Shown here one piece after another: positions 34,172 to 44,603 of a stretch of 64,000 nucleotides of DNA. Under the pieces are notes generated by a model that was not told the origin of the DNA, made no database searches, and saw only the letters and a program-made list of their open reading frames with translations. Each line of letters starts with the position of its first letter. Position 1 is the first letter of the stretch. The position numbers were made by a program, and so were the translations under genes. This DNA comes from Eutreptiella sp. 'Long Island Sound 2002' (Eukaryota; Euglenozoa; Euglenophyceae; Eutreptiales; Eutreptiaceae), in contig OZ038379.1 in assembly GCA_964036045.1 (NCBI GenBank), positions 115,967,604 through 116,031,603 on the forward strand, read 5' to 3'.

Positions 34172-34411
34172 AGTGGTAGCCAGCTAGGTGGCAGGGAGGA
34201 TCAATATTGTCGACCTCTGCGTTACAGTCTTCAACGCCGTCTTTGATTTCAACTTGAGATGGAGCGACTTGTCAACAACACAGTTATGCTGCACTTCATC
34301 AGAGATTGCCTGTTTCGATCCGACTCGCCTTTGCATCACGAGATTTCCAGTTCGTAAGAAAAGTTCACCGCAGAGCGCATCGCAAGTCGAGAAAGCGAAT
34401 GGTTTCCATGC

Positions 34412-35802
34412 ATGTCTCGTGAACTTCACAGCTTGTTGCAGAAGCTTGCAGAATCTCAAGCCAAGGCCATCGAATCGGAGCTGCGCATCGATCCGTTGCA
34501 GACATCAGTAGCAACTGCTACTGCGGCAACCGATCACCGAGTCGACAATTTGGAGGCCTCGACGGAGAATGCAATGCAAGCGGCAGTAAGCGAACTTCGA
34601 CGCCTGGAACACGAGCTTTCGCAATGTCATGTCCTTCTCAACGAATTTGCACAAGTTTCGAGTCACCAACCTTCAAATCACTTCCAGTTTCCACCACAAC
34701 ACCCTCAACCACAACCACAACCACAACCATCTCCTTTGCGCTATCCGCCGTATTCACCATCGAACAATCGAGCGCCTCAACATTATCCACCGCAACAACC
34801 ACCTCTACAAGCACCTCCCTTTGATCCGTCGATGAATGCAGCGAACCCAATGAATCAAGCCAGTCCAGTGAATGCCATGAATCCTCGTGCTCCAACATTC
34901 GAGATCCTGGGACGCCGTGTTGAGTTCCTACGCAAGTTGATTCTTTTATTTTCTGGGAAAGCAGGATGGGGAGAATTTTGCACTTGGAAGGAGGACTTTA
35001 TGCGAGCCTTCCCTCTGTCAGATATCACCTCACCCGTTGATCAGGTAACCACCATACCGTTCCTCCTCCAAGGCGATGCTGTCGAGTATTATCACGGTTT
35101 GACAAAAGTGCTACAAGATGACTGGTTCGAGCTCATGCGTGTGTTGGGTCAACGCTTCGATTGCATATTCCATGAGCCAGTGTACCTGTCAAGAATGTTG
35201 ACCTTCAGAGAAAGTGAGTTCCCTCCACATGCAGACTACGTGAAGGAATTTCGGACTTGTGTCATCAAGTCGAAGGTTGAAACCAGTGACCTCCAGATGG
35301 GTTACATTGTTAACTCTCGATTTATTGAAGGGTTGTTGAATGACGCCATCCGCCGGCAGTACATCGTTGAGGTTTGTTCGAAATGGCGTTCTCGAAGACC
35401 ATTCGGCTTTGATACGCTGATGGAGACCATCCCAGAAGCCTACATGGCAGCCGGCCATCAACTCGAAGAGGTACAGAATGCGTCGAGAACGACAACAGAT
35501 ACCGCGGGTGCTGCGGTCTCGGAACCCCTGCCTATGACTGTTCCGCCAACTTCAACTTCTACAATGTTTTCTTCAAATCCTATGCCAACACGGCACGTCA
35601 ACCCTATGCCGGCCCCAGTTGCGGCTCCCATGGCTTTGACTGTGTCAGAGCCCATGAATCTCAACACAATTGCCAAGCTCCGAGAAGAACTACACGCCTA
35701 CATTGGCGAACGTTGAAAACACCCGTTCGGTCGCCAAGATGGTCGAGAAACTAGGTGCTGCTACAGCTGTGGTGAACAAGGCCACATGGCCCGCAACTGA
35801 TT
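34412..35802 (+). pseudogene. Element C gag with zinc knuckle
   Basis: ATG at 34412 opens MSRELHSLLQKLAESQAKAI, an N-terminal coiled-coil segment of about 85 residues. A Pro/Gln-rich spacer (HPQPQPQPQPSPLRYPPYSP) and a capsid region (WGEFCTWKEDFMRAFPLSDI, FLLQGDAVEYYHGL, FRESEFPPHADYVKEFRTCV) follow, as in retrotransposon Gag of Ty3/gypsy type. A TGA at 35714 breaks the frame. The same frame then encodes CYSCGEQGHMARN at 35759, a zinc knuckle whose fourth ligand Cys is replaced by a TGA (35798-35800). Capsid assembly and RNA packaging would be its role. Two stops make it non-functional. Confidence 0.85.
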
Positions 35803-36106
35803 GAAGAACCGACCGCCATCTAAAGGGAGAGAACGTGGAGAATCGACATCAGGCACGACACGAAGAGATCTGAGTCGAGACAGTAAGGGACGGTTTCGAA
35901 CCGCTTCCAAGAGCAGAGAAAGGCCCATGACGGCCTGAGAAGCATTATTGAAGACCTGGTGGTGGATGTCCTCGAGAACAGCTGAACTACACCATCACTA
36001 CCAACAAACCCGACAAGAATTCGATACTTTGGAGTGTCAACGTCGAAGGAACCCAACCTGAGCATGTGTCTCTGTTGACGGTTCGAGGGAGCATTTGCGC
36101 ACATTG
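35803..36106 (+). pseudogene. Element C sequence between gag and protease
   Basis: No long frame. The last 100 bases encode NKPDKNSILWSVNVEGTQPE and LLTVRGSICAH, the strand leading into the protease. The reading continues after the B2 insertion at 47459. Confidence 0.6.
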
Positions 36107-36375
36107 AGTAAGAAAAAGTGCTTTTCCAATGCTTTGAGGCATACTCTAGTTGTATTAGAGATGCACAGAGCACACAGGCATTTCTATCTTAGTATTGGCC
36201 CAACCAAAAGTGGTGATAACACATTTTGACCTATGGAACCAAACACTAAATCAGGATGTGGAGTGGACCCCTTAATCCCCTATCAATGTGACGCTATTCA
36301 TCTTTTCCTGAGTCGACTGAGAACTGAAATATACAGGGCAGAGCCTGTGAATTTATCTATGTTTTCTCATGAATT

Positions 36376-36463
36376 CTTAGCTACCCTAGTGGTATGCACC
36401 CTAGGGGGCTGGGCACCTCTTTTTGAGAGGTCCTGGGTTCAATTCCCGGTCAGCCTAGATAAG
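36376..36463 (+). promoter_or_regulatory. tRNA-like fold in B2 5' LTR
   Basis: CTTAGCTA/TAGATAAG outer stem (one mismatch), CCTAG/CTAGG hairpin, GGCTG/CAGCC inner stem, ACCTC/GAGGT stem with loop TTTTTGA (anticodon position TTT), and CTGGG/CCCGG T-arm with loop TTCAATT. GGTTCAATTCC is a perfect pol III B-box word; TAGCTACCCTAGTGG is A-box-like. Confidence 0.65.
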
Positions 36464-36643
36464 TAGGAAGATCCCATGTGACGTGGCAGTGACCTCATCG
36501 CCACATGCCCTGCCACCTCAGCACATATGGGACTCAAAACAAAGAATGCACATCTCCTGAGATGGCACTATGGAGATTGAGTGACCATGGGGCAGTTTTC
36601 CACCTCTTTTTCCAAAGCAGTTCAGCTATCTTTGTGAATATGC

Positions 36644-37071
36644 AATCAGATGTGCCTTGTGAGAGGACGTTTCCATGATTCTCAGATTCTTTCCAAACTT
36701 TCCCCTGACGTTTGGAGAAGTCAGTGGTTTCCACCTAACTGGGGGTCTTTTATGATACCCCAGATGATCTATGGCCGCGGTTACTTGTTTGTTTCTGATT
36801 TCTATATATATATATATATATAAATATATATAGATTCGTCTTGCGTCATAACACCAACTACAGGGCTAATGGCCAAGCCACAGCCCACAGTAACCAGGCC
36901 TTTGGTGCAATTTGGAGCAGGGTCACACCCCCTGAGTTATTGTACATATGGCTGCTGACCTTCGATGAACTTCGGGTCGCCATGAACGCTCACTTGCCCG
37001 TGGTTAGGCCGCTTTTGTGTTATGCTCGCCGGGGTGCAACCCCCATGCACCAAAAAATCAGATGTGCCTTG
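36644..37071 (+). mobile_element. 396 bp retroposon in the B2 5' LTR with 16 bp target duplication
   Basis: AATCAGATGTGCCTTG occurs at 36644-36659 and 37056-37071. The 3' LTR has this word once with no insert. The inserted 36660-37055 contains a TA microsatellite (36802-36832) and ends in ACCAAAA, a short A tail. Long duplication plus A tail suggest copying by a LINE-type machinery: a SINE or truncated LINE. It has no similarity to the retroposon at 57932-60040 that I can see. Confidence 0.8.
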
Positions 37072-37304
37072 AGTTGTAGTTTCTGTGAATACTCCTTCGT
37101 CTTTCACTGTTTACACTGCAGCCCTGCATGCTTTGATCCTGATTCTCTTCTACTTGATTATCTCTGGCTTGGGCTATCCTGGATTGATTGTATTTCAGTA
37201 ACTAAAACATTTTCATCTTCAAAAACAGGTAGCAGGAAACCCTACACCAGCAGCAAGCAGCAGGAGAGGCACAAACATAGTGTTGAAATCACTATAAAAC
37301 CTTC

Positions 37305-37357
37305 TGGTAGCAAGAGGCGGACTGTCTCTGCGTACCGGCAGCAACCCTGTGCCGTAC
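37305..37357 (+). promoter_or_regulatory. B2 primer-binding site and leader hairpin
   Basis: TGGTAGCAAGAGG (37305-37317) is the initiator-Met primer site with one extra A relative to B1. The hairpin GTACCGGCA/TGCCGTAC (37332-37357) is conserved in position in B1 and B3. Confidence 0.65.
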
Positions 37358-37405
37358 AACCAGTGCGCCAGGATCAGTCACATATAAGCAGAAGGGTGAA
37401 CAAAG

Positions 37406-39905
37406 ATGGACACAAAGAGAGAGGACACCGACGTGAAGACAGCGCCTGAGGCACCAGCAAGGCCAGCACCTGGTGAACCTGGACCTGGACCTAGCGCTGT
37501 ACCTTCGGAGCCCTTACATGGGCCAGTGGACGTGGCGGAGGATTCGTTTGAAAGGACCCCAGTCCGCCTTCCGGGCCCTCTCAGTCGAGGAGGTGGTCAC
37601 TCATCCTGTGAAGAGGAAGAGAGAGAGCAAGAAGGAGGCTGGAGAAGGCATAGCAGACGAAGGAGAAGACCAAGGGCAAGACCTGACGAATGAACCTACC
37701 TTCGAAGGCGCACCAAGCGCTTCTGGCCTCCACGCATCACCCTCTCGTATAACCACCACACTCCCAATTCCAGACCCAGCCACTGCAACATCCACAGCCA
37801 TAACCAACCCGCCTATGGCAGAGGGCACAGGCCTTACTGGTATGCCTATCTACCCTGCCTATGGTTTGGGCCCACCTACCACTGCGTTTCCTGACGCAAC
37901 TACTGCCAGTGAGCCGGTGACCTCCAGTTCTGCGCCGCGATGGTATGCGGCTGACTATCACCACCCTCTACCCGCTACGGGAACCTATGTGGATGTTCCT
38001 GGGTATGCAGCCTTGAGTGGGTTGAGGAGAGGACCTGAGTCTCTTGGAGGCAGGAGTGGAGGATCGGGCAGATCCTCCAACAGGTCCCTGACGCGGTCGG
38101 GGATCAACGAGGTGCTCCGAGGAGCCACCTCTAAGATCGTTGGCGACCTCACTCAAGCGATTCGAGACAAACTGGAGCCCCTAATGATACCGCCCCAAGC
38201 GTCACCTACCACGGTGGGAGTGTCACCCCATTGAGTACAGGCCAACCACCTGGTGGCAGGGCTGACAAGCACCCTGGGGAGCCTGAGGAGCCGACCGATG
38301 CCGACGCCTGCAGCGATACCGAGAAGTCCTTTTGTACCGAGAACGGCCCAGCCGCCCTACAGCCACGTGACGAACTCTACGAGAGCCGAGCTGGACCGGC
38401 TGGGGCTTACAGCCTTGAGGGCAATGGTGGACGTGGAGCCTTATGGCTCTAGTGATCTAGGCGGAGACCCCTCCGATGATGAGCCGCCGTCTAGGACTTC
38501 TGCTTCGCTCTCGGAGGACGATGACGCGGAGGACCCGAAGAACCCAAGTGGGAAGAAGAAGAAGAAGAAGAGAAAGACCCGACACCCTGAGGGGCGCAGG
38601 TCTCAGGAGGCGAAGGTTATTGCCCTCTCCAAGATCGTGTTGAACCTGCCTGAGTTCACAGGCAAGGACCTCAGCAAGTTTGCTGAGAATTTTGGATGGT
38701 TTCTCCGATTGACCGGCCAAACCCACGCTAGTGGACGGGTCAAGTGCGATCTGCTCCTGCAGTGCTGGGAGACCAAGTACCTGGAGAAGCAGGTCAGGCA
38801 GATCGTGACTAACTCCGCCACCTTTGCCGATGTCTTGGTTGCCTTGGAGAGGCAGTACCCGACCTACGAAACCGACCTCTCCATCAGGGCCGAGATCCAG
38901 AACCTGCCTGTGCTGCCCAACAACCCCAAACCTGGCAGGGTCTCTGAGCTGTTGGCTGACCTGGATCACTCGGCTGGACGATTGACGCCCGGTTCCTACA
39001 GCAGCGACGACCTGCTCTTCTGGTTGCTGGCTACGCTCCCTCGAGAGCTGTGGGACGAGTGCCGTTCGACGGCGGAGCGCAAGGCTAGATCCCTCCGCTA
39101 CGAGGATCTATGCGTGCTACTCCTGGAGCTGGCGCTGGAGAAGGAAAGCGACCAGCACCTGAACAACTACCGTCCAGGAAGTGGAGGCTCTGGAGGCCAT
39201 GGCAAAGGGTACCAAGGATCCCGACCTGGGCAGGGGACTACCCCCAAACACGCCCATCCCCGTATCATGGAAAACGTCAAGGAGCTCTTCTGGTGTGATG
39301 CCAGAGACGAGCAGGGCCACCTGCAGCACGCTCCTGACTGCGAGCAGCGAGACTGCTCCGTAGTCCAGGGGAAGCAGCAGGAGAAGAACACCGGCGCCAA
39401 AGCAAAGCTGCCAGATCATTACAGGTGAACCATCACGTGTGCCTTCTGTGGGAAGAGGAAGCACTACGAGGATGAGTGCTACCATAAGCAACGCCTATCG
39501 ATGAAGCGTAAGGGTGAAGATCCTGGCAAAGGCTCAGGCAAAGGTGGAGGCAAAGGCAAAGGCAACGACTCCGGCAAGGGCAAGTCGAAAGGACGTGGAC
39601 AAGGGCAAGACAAGAGTCAAGGTGGACGAGGAGGAGGCGCTAACCGCCAGCCCGACAAGGACAACAAGAACACGGACAAGAACGGAGGCAACCCCAACCC
39701 TAATTCAGGGGGGAACTCCGAGCCGTCTGGAGGGCAGTCGAATCCTACCACACGCTCACACACGCAGGCCCAGAAAGAACACGGGACGAAGCGGGAGCAC
39801 AAAGGTGTTGATGACGACAACGCTAAGAAGAGAAGCCGTTTAATGAGGATGGCCCGCAAGCTGCGGAACAAGGGGTTTGAGGTGACCTGTCCGGCGGAGT
39901 TCTGA
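37406..39905 (+). pseudogene. B2 gag (one shift, two internal TGA)
   Basis: ATG 37406 opens MDTKREDTDVKTAPEAP. An inserted base near 37552 moves the frame; after it one frame runs to 39905. That frame is interrupted by TGA at 38232 (CGA in B3) and TGA at 39426 (TGC in B1). Regions: Pro/Thr-rich N-terminus, acidic patch (LSEDDDAEDPKNPSG), a KKKKKKRK basic run that could be a nuclear signal, capsid core (EFTGKDLSKFAENFGWFL to LLELALEKESDQHL), zinc knuckle CAFCGKRKHYEDEC, and a Gly/Lys-rich tail ending PAEF. The final TGA is followed by C and then by protease in the same frame. Confidence 0.88.
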
Positions 39906-39932
39906 CGGGGACGCTCCGGTGGCACTCAAGAC

Positions 39933-40537
39933 TTGGTGTTTTGGGTACGTATCCGACTAGGGGGACGTGAATACCTGGGGGTATTGGATACTGGCGCCAC
40001 CATATCTATAGTGGCGAAAGAAAATTATACCTTGTGGGAGCCTGAGGAACACCATGACCACCGCGGCTATACGCATGGGGGATGGACATGTGGTGCACAG
40101 CTGCAGGGGACTGTGAAGTGGAGGTACCAATGGGCTCCCGGACTATCACCCATCGGTTCTATGTGATGGACACTGAGTCCTTCGACTTTGTATTGGGGAC
40201 TGCCTTCTTTGTGCAGCACTCCCCGATACAATCCCTGACGCTGCAAGCGCCCTACCTCCTCTACGTGGACCACGGCAGTGGCAGAGAGTCTGTGCCACTG
40301 CAGCAGTCGGAACATACCTCGAGCTATGTGAGGCTATCGAAGGAGGAGCCCTCGAACATGATGGCGGCCTCCAAAACTGAGGACCATCAAATATCGGGGG
40401 AAGTCCTAGACCAAAGTCTCAAGGAGTTGGGTTACTCTAGAGAAGACCTGAGTGTGGAGTTGTTCGCCAGCGACAAGCAGCATGTACTGGACCTTTACTG
40501 CAGCAAGGGGAAGAACTGCAGCTACAAATGTTACTAG
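39933..40537 (+). pseudogene. B2 aspartic protease
   Basis: LGVLDTGATISIVAKENYTL carries the active-site Asp at about 39984. A shift near 40070 leads to the second frame with VLGTAFFVQHSPIQSLTLQA. Cys-Tyr then TAG (40535) ends it, where B1 has CGG. In the intact ancestor it would follow gag directly after one UGA, in the same frame. Confidence 0.85.
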
Positions 40538-41713
40538 CCCTCTTTCGGGATGGCGTACGGGAACCCCAGTTTCAGTGAACTGGGGACGGTCCTGACCAAG
40601 GTGGCCTTGGAACGTTCCCGTATGGTCCTGTGTTCCCCCGATTGGGGAGCCCATGGGGGCAACGAGTACTGGCGAAACCTCCTGGACAGGCTGACTATCA
40701 GCTCTGTTCGGTTACCTGATGAGGCCATCTACGTGCCTCTGGGGCGTAAGACACCTATTGGGAAACCTGGATGGGCGAGTATGCTCAGCGTGGTGGACGG
40801 AGGTCTTACCTCCATCTCCTGGGAGGATCTGGACCCGACACTGGTCCAGGCTATACAACGAGAAAGCGATGGACTCGCCTTGGGTGACTTGAAGGATCGA
40901 CTACGACCTCAAGATGCTATTGAGACTATACCCGGAGGAGATGAGTACGTTGTGACTGACACCAACGCCCCCAACTCTCCCTGCCATGTACCTGTTCCTG
41001 ATGGAGTCTCTGAGTGTGGACTATCTGAGCTACCCAGCTCTATCCACTCAGATGATGAAACTGAGCACGACGCCTTCTTCGTGCAGACCTGTGTGGAGGA
41101 AGTGAAGAACGCCGAGTACGTCGCCCCACTGAAACCCCTACTCTCCATGAGGGTGGCAGACCCCGTGGACAAAGAGCTGGACCCTCGATCCAGGCTAAGG
41201 GAGTATGTGGACTCCAAGAGGAAGTTGGTGACGAAGAAGTCATGCTACGCTAAGCCTACCTGCAGCTCATGGCCACTGAAGCAAGGACGTATGGGAGATC
41301 TATCCCAATTGAAGGAGAACCTCGAACAGAAGATCACCACCTGGCAAAGGGAGGTAGATCCTAAGCTCATGAAGAACGTGTGGGGCGCCCATGTGAGGAC
41401 CCAAGAGGAGGACGACCTCTCGGAGGAATGTGTATGTGAACCCCCTCGAGCGTGCCTATGTTGCCATCGTCCACCCGAGATGGTTGAACAAGACCTTCTA
41501 TATGCCTGCCAAGGGTTGAAGGACACTATCAAGGGCGAAGAGTCGGTGGAGGATCACCTCCCGACGTCTATTACGCAGGGGGGAAGCAACTTACACTCTG
41601 ACGAGGACATGGAGGACAAGATGAAGCTATTTGACCCGCGGGTGCAGAAGCTTATAAGGACCTACCTGGAGGTGTTCGGATAACTACCCCCTCCAGCCTC
41701 ATGTGACAAGCTG
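40538..41713 (+). pseudogene. B2 protease-RT linker region
   Basis: One long open frame (40550-41683) spans what is broken in B1, which shows the true extent: about 380 codons. It includes MVLCSPDWGAHGGNEYWRNL, IYVPLGRKTPIGKPGWASML, ISWEDLDPTLVQAIQRESDG, a stretch with CYAKPTCSSWPL, and the Cys-rich CVCEPPRACLCCHRPPE. It ends KLIRTYLEVFG before TAA. High similarity to B1 over the entire length points to selection in the past. Function unknown. Confidence 0.7.
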
Positions 41714-42750
41714 GTGCAGATGGACCTCAAGGAGAAACCCGAGATCGTGGGTCAAAAGATCCGGAGGAGACCCTATCCAGCTCCTAAAGAGCAGGCCGAC
41801 GAGATTGAGCGACAGATACAAGAATGTATCGACGCTGGCCTAGTCCTGGAGTACAAGGATGGGGACTACCACCTACACTGCAGCCCTGTTTCCTGGTGGC
41901 TAAACCTGGGTCTACAGACAAACGGCTGCTAGTGGACTACGGAGAGCTGAACAAGAAAACGTTGAACCACTCAGGGTCCATTCCCAATATGGAGTCTACC
42001 CTGGAGAAGATAGCCTCCTGTCGCTACAAGACCAAGATGGACAAGAGGAGCGGATTCTGGCAAGTGGACCTGACGCCCAATGCACAGGAACTACTGGCCT
42101 TCATCACTCCTCAGGGGAGGGTGTTCAAGTGGAAGGTCATGCCATTTGGCGTGGCCAACGCACCCGCTCTATTCCAAGAGCTGATGAACAAGATCTTGTC
42201 CCTCCCACGAAGGAGACCTAAGGTGCAGGAACTTATATCCCGTGGGGCCCAGATGGAAGCTCACATCAACGATGTATGCCTCGGGACCAACACCCAGGAG
42301 GACCACCTAATCCTCTTGGGTGAGTTCTTTGCGGTCTGCCAGGAGAACCACACACGACTCAAGCTGGAGAAGTGTGAGTTCATGCAGGAGACCATGCAGT
42401 ACCTGGGGTTTGACGTTGGCTATGGGTGGTGGACCCCAGCAGCCTCTAAGGCCAAACCCCCGATGGATGCTAAGGTACGACACGAAGACCACAAGAAAGT
42501 ACTTCATGATGTAAGCAGTTTCATTGGGGCGTGCAACTTCTATCGCCGCCATATGAAAAACTTCACCTACACCAGCGCCATTCTGACGGACTTGATCAAG
42601 AAGAGTACTACTTGGCGCTCGGGCCCACAAGAGCAACAAGCGTTTGACGGGCTCAAAGACAAGGTGGCCAATGCTAAGTGCTTGGGCGTGCCTGGGGCAC
42701 AAGGGGAGATTATCCTGGTGACCGACGCCAGCAATGTGGGCGGTGGTTGA
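41714..42750 (+). pseudogene. B2 reverse transcriptase and start of RNase H
   Basis: Motifs: AKPGSTDKRLLVDYGELNKK, MDKRSGFWQVDLTPNAQELL, KWKVMPFGVANAPALFQELM and AHINDVCLGTN. The last corresponds to YxDD; the family form in B1 is HIDD, and here the first Asp became Asn, which removes a catalytic residue. A frame change near 41880 joins the first 55 codons. RNase H begins with IILVTDASNVGGG and is cut by TGA at 42748 (GGA in B1). Confidence 0.9.
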
Positions 42751-44282
42751 ACGTTGTTCCAATGGCAAGCAGTAGAGAAAGAGGAGTTCGACTCGGCCAT
42801 TTCCCAATGGGGGACGGAAGGTCTCAACCGAGATGGAACCCTCAAGCACAGCTACCCTGACGACAAGTGGTTCCTAGTACATCTGGGCCACTGGAACTGG
42901 AAGTGGAACTAGGCCAGGGGGAACTACTCCACCTATGAGCAGGAATTGCTCGCGGGTATGCTGGTGCTATCCTCACAAGCACGACTGTTGGGGAGTAACC
43001 CTGTGGTCTGGCTGTGCGACCAAGAACCGGTCCGCAGTTTCCAGATGGGTCCCTCACCTGAGAAGGCCAAGCTACGGCGCTGTGGACCTACCTCAGTCAA
43101 CTACGGCTGACAGTACACCATATCCAGGGAGTGAAGAACGAGTGTGTAGACTACATCAGCCGCAACAACTTCGACGCCCTGATTGGTGCCCGGTCTGAAG
43201 CGCTCACTAAGGAGGCATTCAGCCGTATGGACGTCCACTTGGACCCCAACATGACGATGATACACCCCTTGGATGGACTCCAACAATCGGAGTACCTGAA
43301 GGAGTTTGGGGATATCTACAAGCGCCTGGAGAAACGCCTTGAACCCCTCCTGGTCAACCAAGATCAGTGGAAGAGGGACAAGAGCTACCTCTGGCACGAG
43401 GACCGCATTGTGGTGCCTAGTGACAGAGTTCCAGCGCTGCTGAAGTTGACCCATGAGTCCAGCGGTCATGTGGGTGCTGACCGTACCCTGAGGCTGTTCA
43501 AGCAGTGGTTCAACACTACGTGGACTGACGACCAACTGCGGAAAACCCTCCAGCCTATCGTGGACAAGTGTCCGTGCAGGTCCTGCAAACCAGGGGATAT
43601 CAGGGACAGAGATCTCTACTCGACCCCGCCCATCCCTCACTGTGCTAAGAGTGTTCTATACGTGGACTACACGGAAATGCCGAAGTTCGGGGGCTATGAC
43701 TTCACCCTCGTGGTGACCTGTGGGTCGACCAGGTTTACCAGGGTGTTCCCATGTACCAAGCACATTACCCGGGAGGAGACTATCAAGATACTTGTGGAGG
43801 AGTGGTTTTGTGTCTATGGGGCACCCAAGGATATCAACTCCGATGAGGACGTACGAGTACGCTCAGATACCGGTTGGTAGAAGAGGGTCCTGAAATCCCT
43901 CAATGTCCAGGTGTCTACGGGGATTCCCTACTCGCACATGAAGAACCCCCTATATGAGCGACAGATCTGTGTCCTGAAGGAGAATGTACGGATATGGTGC
44001 AAAACTGAACGCACCAGAGACTGGGTGAGACTACTCCCCGTCATATCCTTGACGATGAACTCCCAAGAGAGTTCAGCTTCTGGTTACTCCCCCCATGAGC
44101 TATTCCCAGGGCGCCCGGCATGGTTCCTACATGCCCCCTATCCAGAGGACACCAATTCTTCTGTGGGTGAATGGGTCCAAGAGCAACAAGCGAAGGTGGA
44201 CAAGGCCAAGGCTATGCTCCACAGAGTGAGGGAGCGTCAGTGGAACAAGAAGAACCAGCACCGAGTACCGGCCACCTACTAA
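42751..44282 (+). pseudogene. B2 RNase H and integrase
   Basis: RNase H continues with YSTYEQELLAGMLVLSSQ, VVWLCDQEPV and VHHIQGVKNECVDYISRNNF, with breaks at 42910 and 43083. Integrase: HHCC motif THESSGHVGADRTLRL to CPCRSCKPG, core YVDYTEMPKFGGYDF, INSDEDVRVRSDTGW and NPLYERQICVLKEN give D, D and E. A TAG at 43878 (CAG in B1) splits it. MNSQESSASGYSPHELFPGR is the usual end of the core. Confidence 0.9.
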
Positions 44283-44603
44283 GAGGGGGACTGGGTGCTG
44301 GTGCACAATAGTCGACTACCCGCCTGGCCACGCTCTACCAGCGATGACCCATACTTCGGGCCGTGCAAGATTCTATAAGTGGATGGACACCGTATCACCG
44401 TGCGGTGTTATCCCCATCTAGGGGGGACCCTGGTGTGCGCTGCTCAACACCTGAAGCGCTACCATGATCCTGAAGACCTCTGTGGGGAAGAGTGGGAGCT
44501 GAACGACGAGGAAATCGCTGCCCCAGACCTACAAGGGGGTGCCAGCCCTATGGAAGTTGCTCCCGGAGACCGGGCTTCGCTGATGTCGGACCGAACGTCC
44601 TAG
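44283..44603 (+). pseudogene. B2 integrase C-terminal GPY-like module
   Basis: After TAA at 44279 the frame reads EGDWVLVHNSRLP and DDPYFGPCKIL, the GPY/F module of Ty3/gypsy integrases. A further stop (44377) precedes TLVCAAQHLKRYHDPEDLCG and a stop at 44601. The chromodomain-like tail of B1 is missing here. Confidence 0.7.

Larger units (their letters stand above)
36107..37304 (+). repeat. B2 5' LTR (with a 396 bp insertion)
   Basis: Begins AGTAAGAAAAAGTG and ends AAAACCTTC before the primer site. Apart from the insertion it matches the 3' LTR at 46669-47453 nearly base for base. A TATAAA word lies only 10 bp from the LTR end (37293). Confidence 0.9.

Noticed and set aside
36107-37304. The repeated module as a free-standing SINE
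   Set aside because: It is followed by a primer-binding site, preceded at the other end by a polypurine tract, and flanks the full element with a 5 bp duplication, so it is an LTR. A SINE that was captured into the LTR long ago remains possible.
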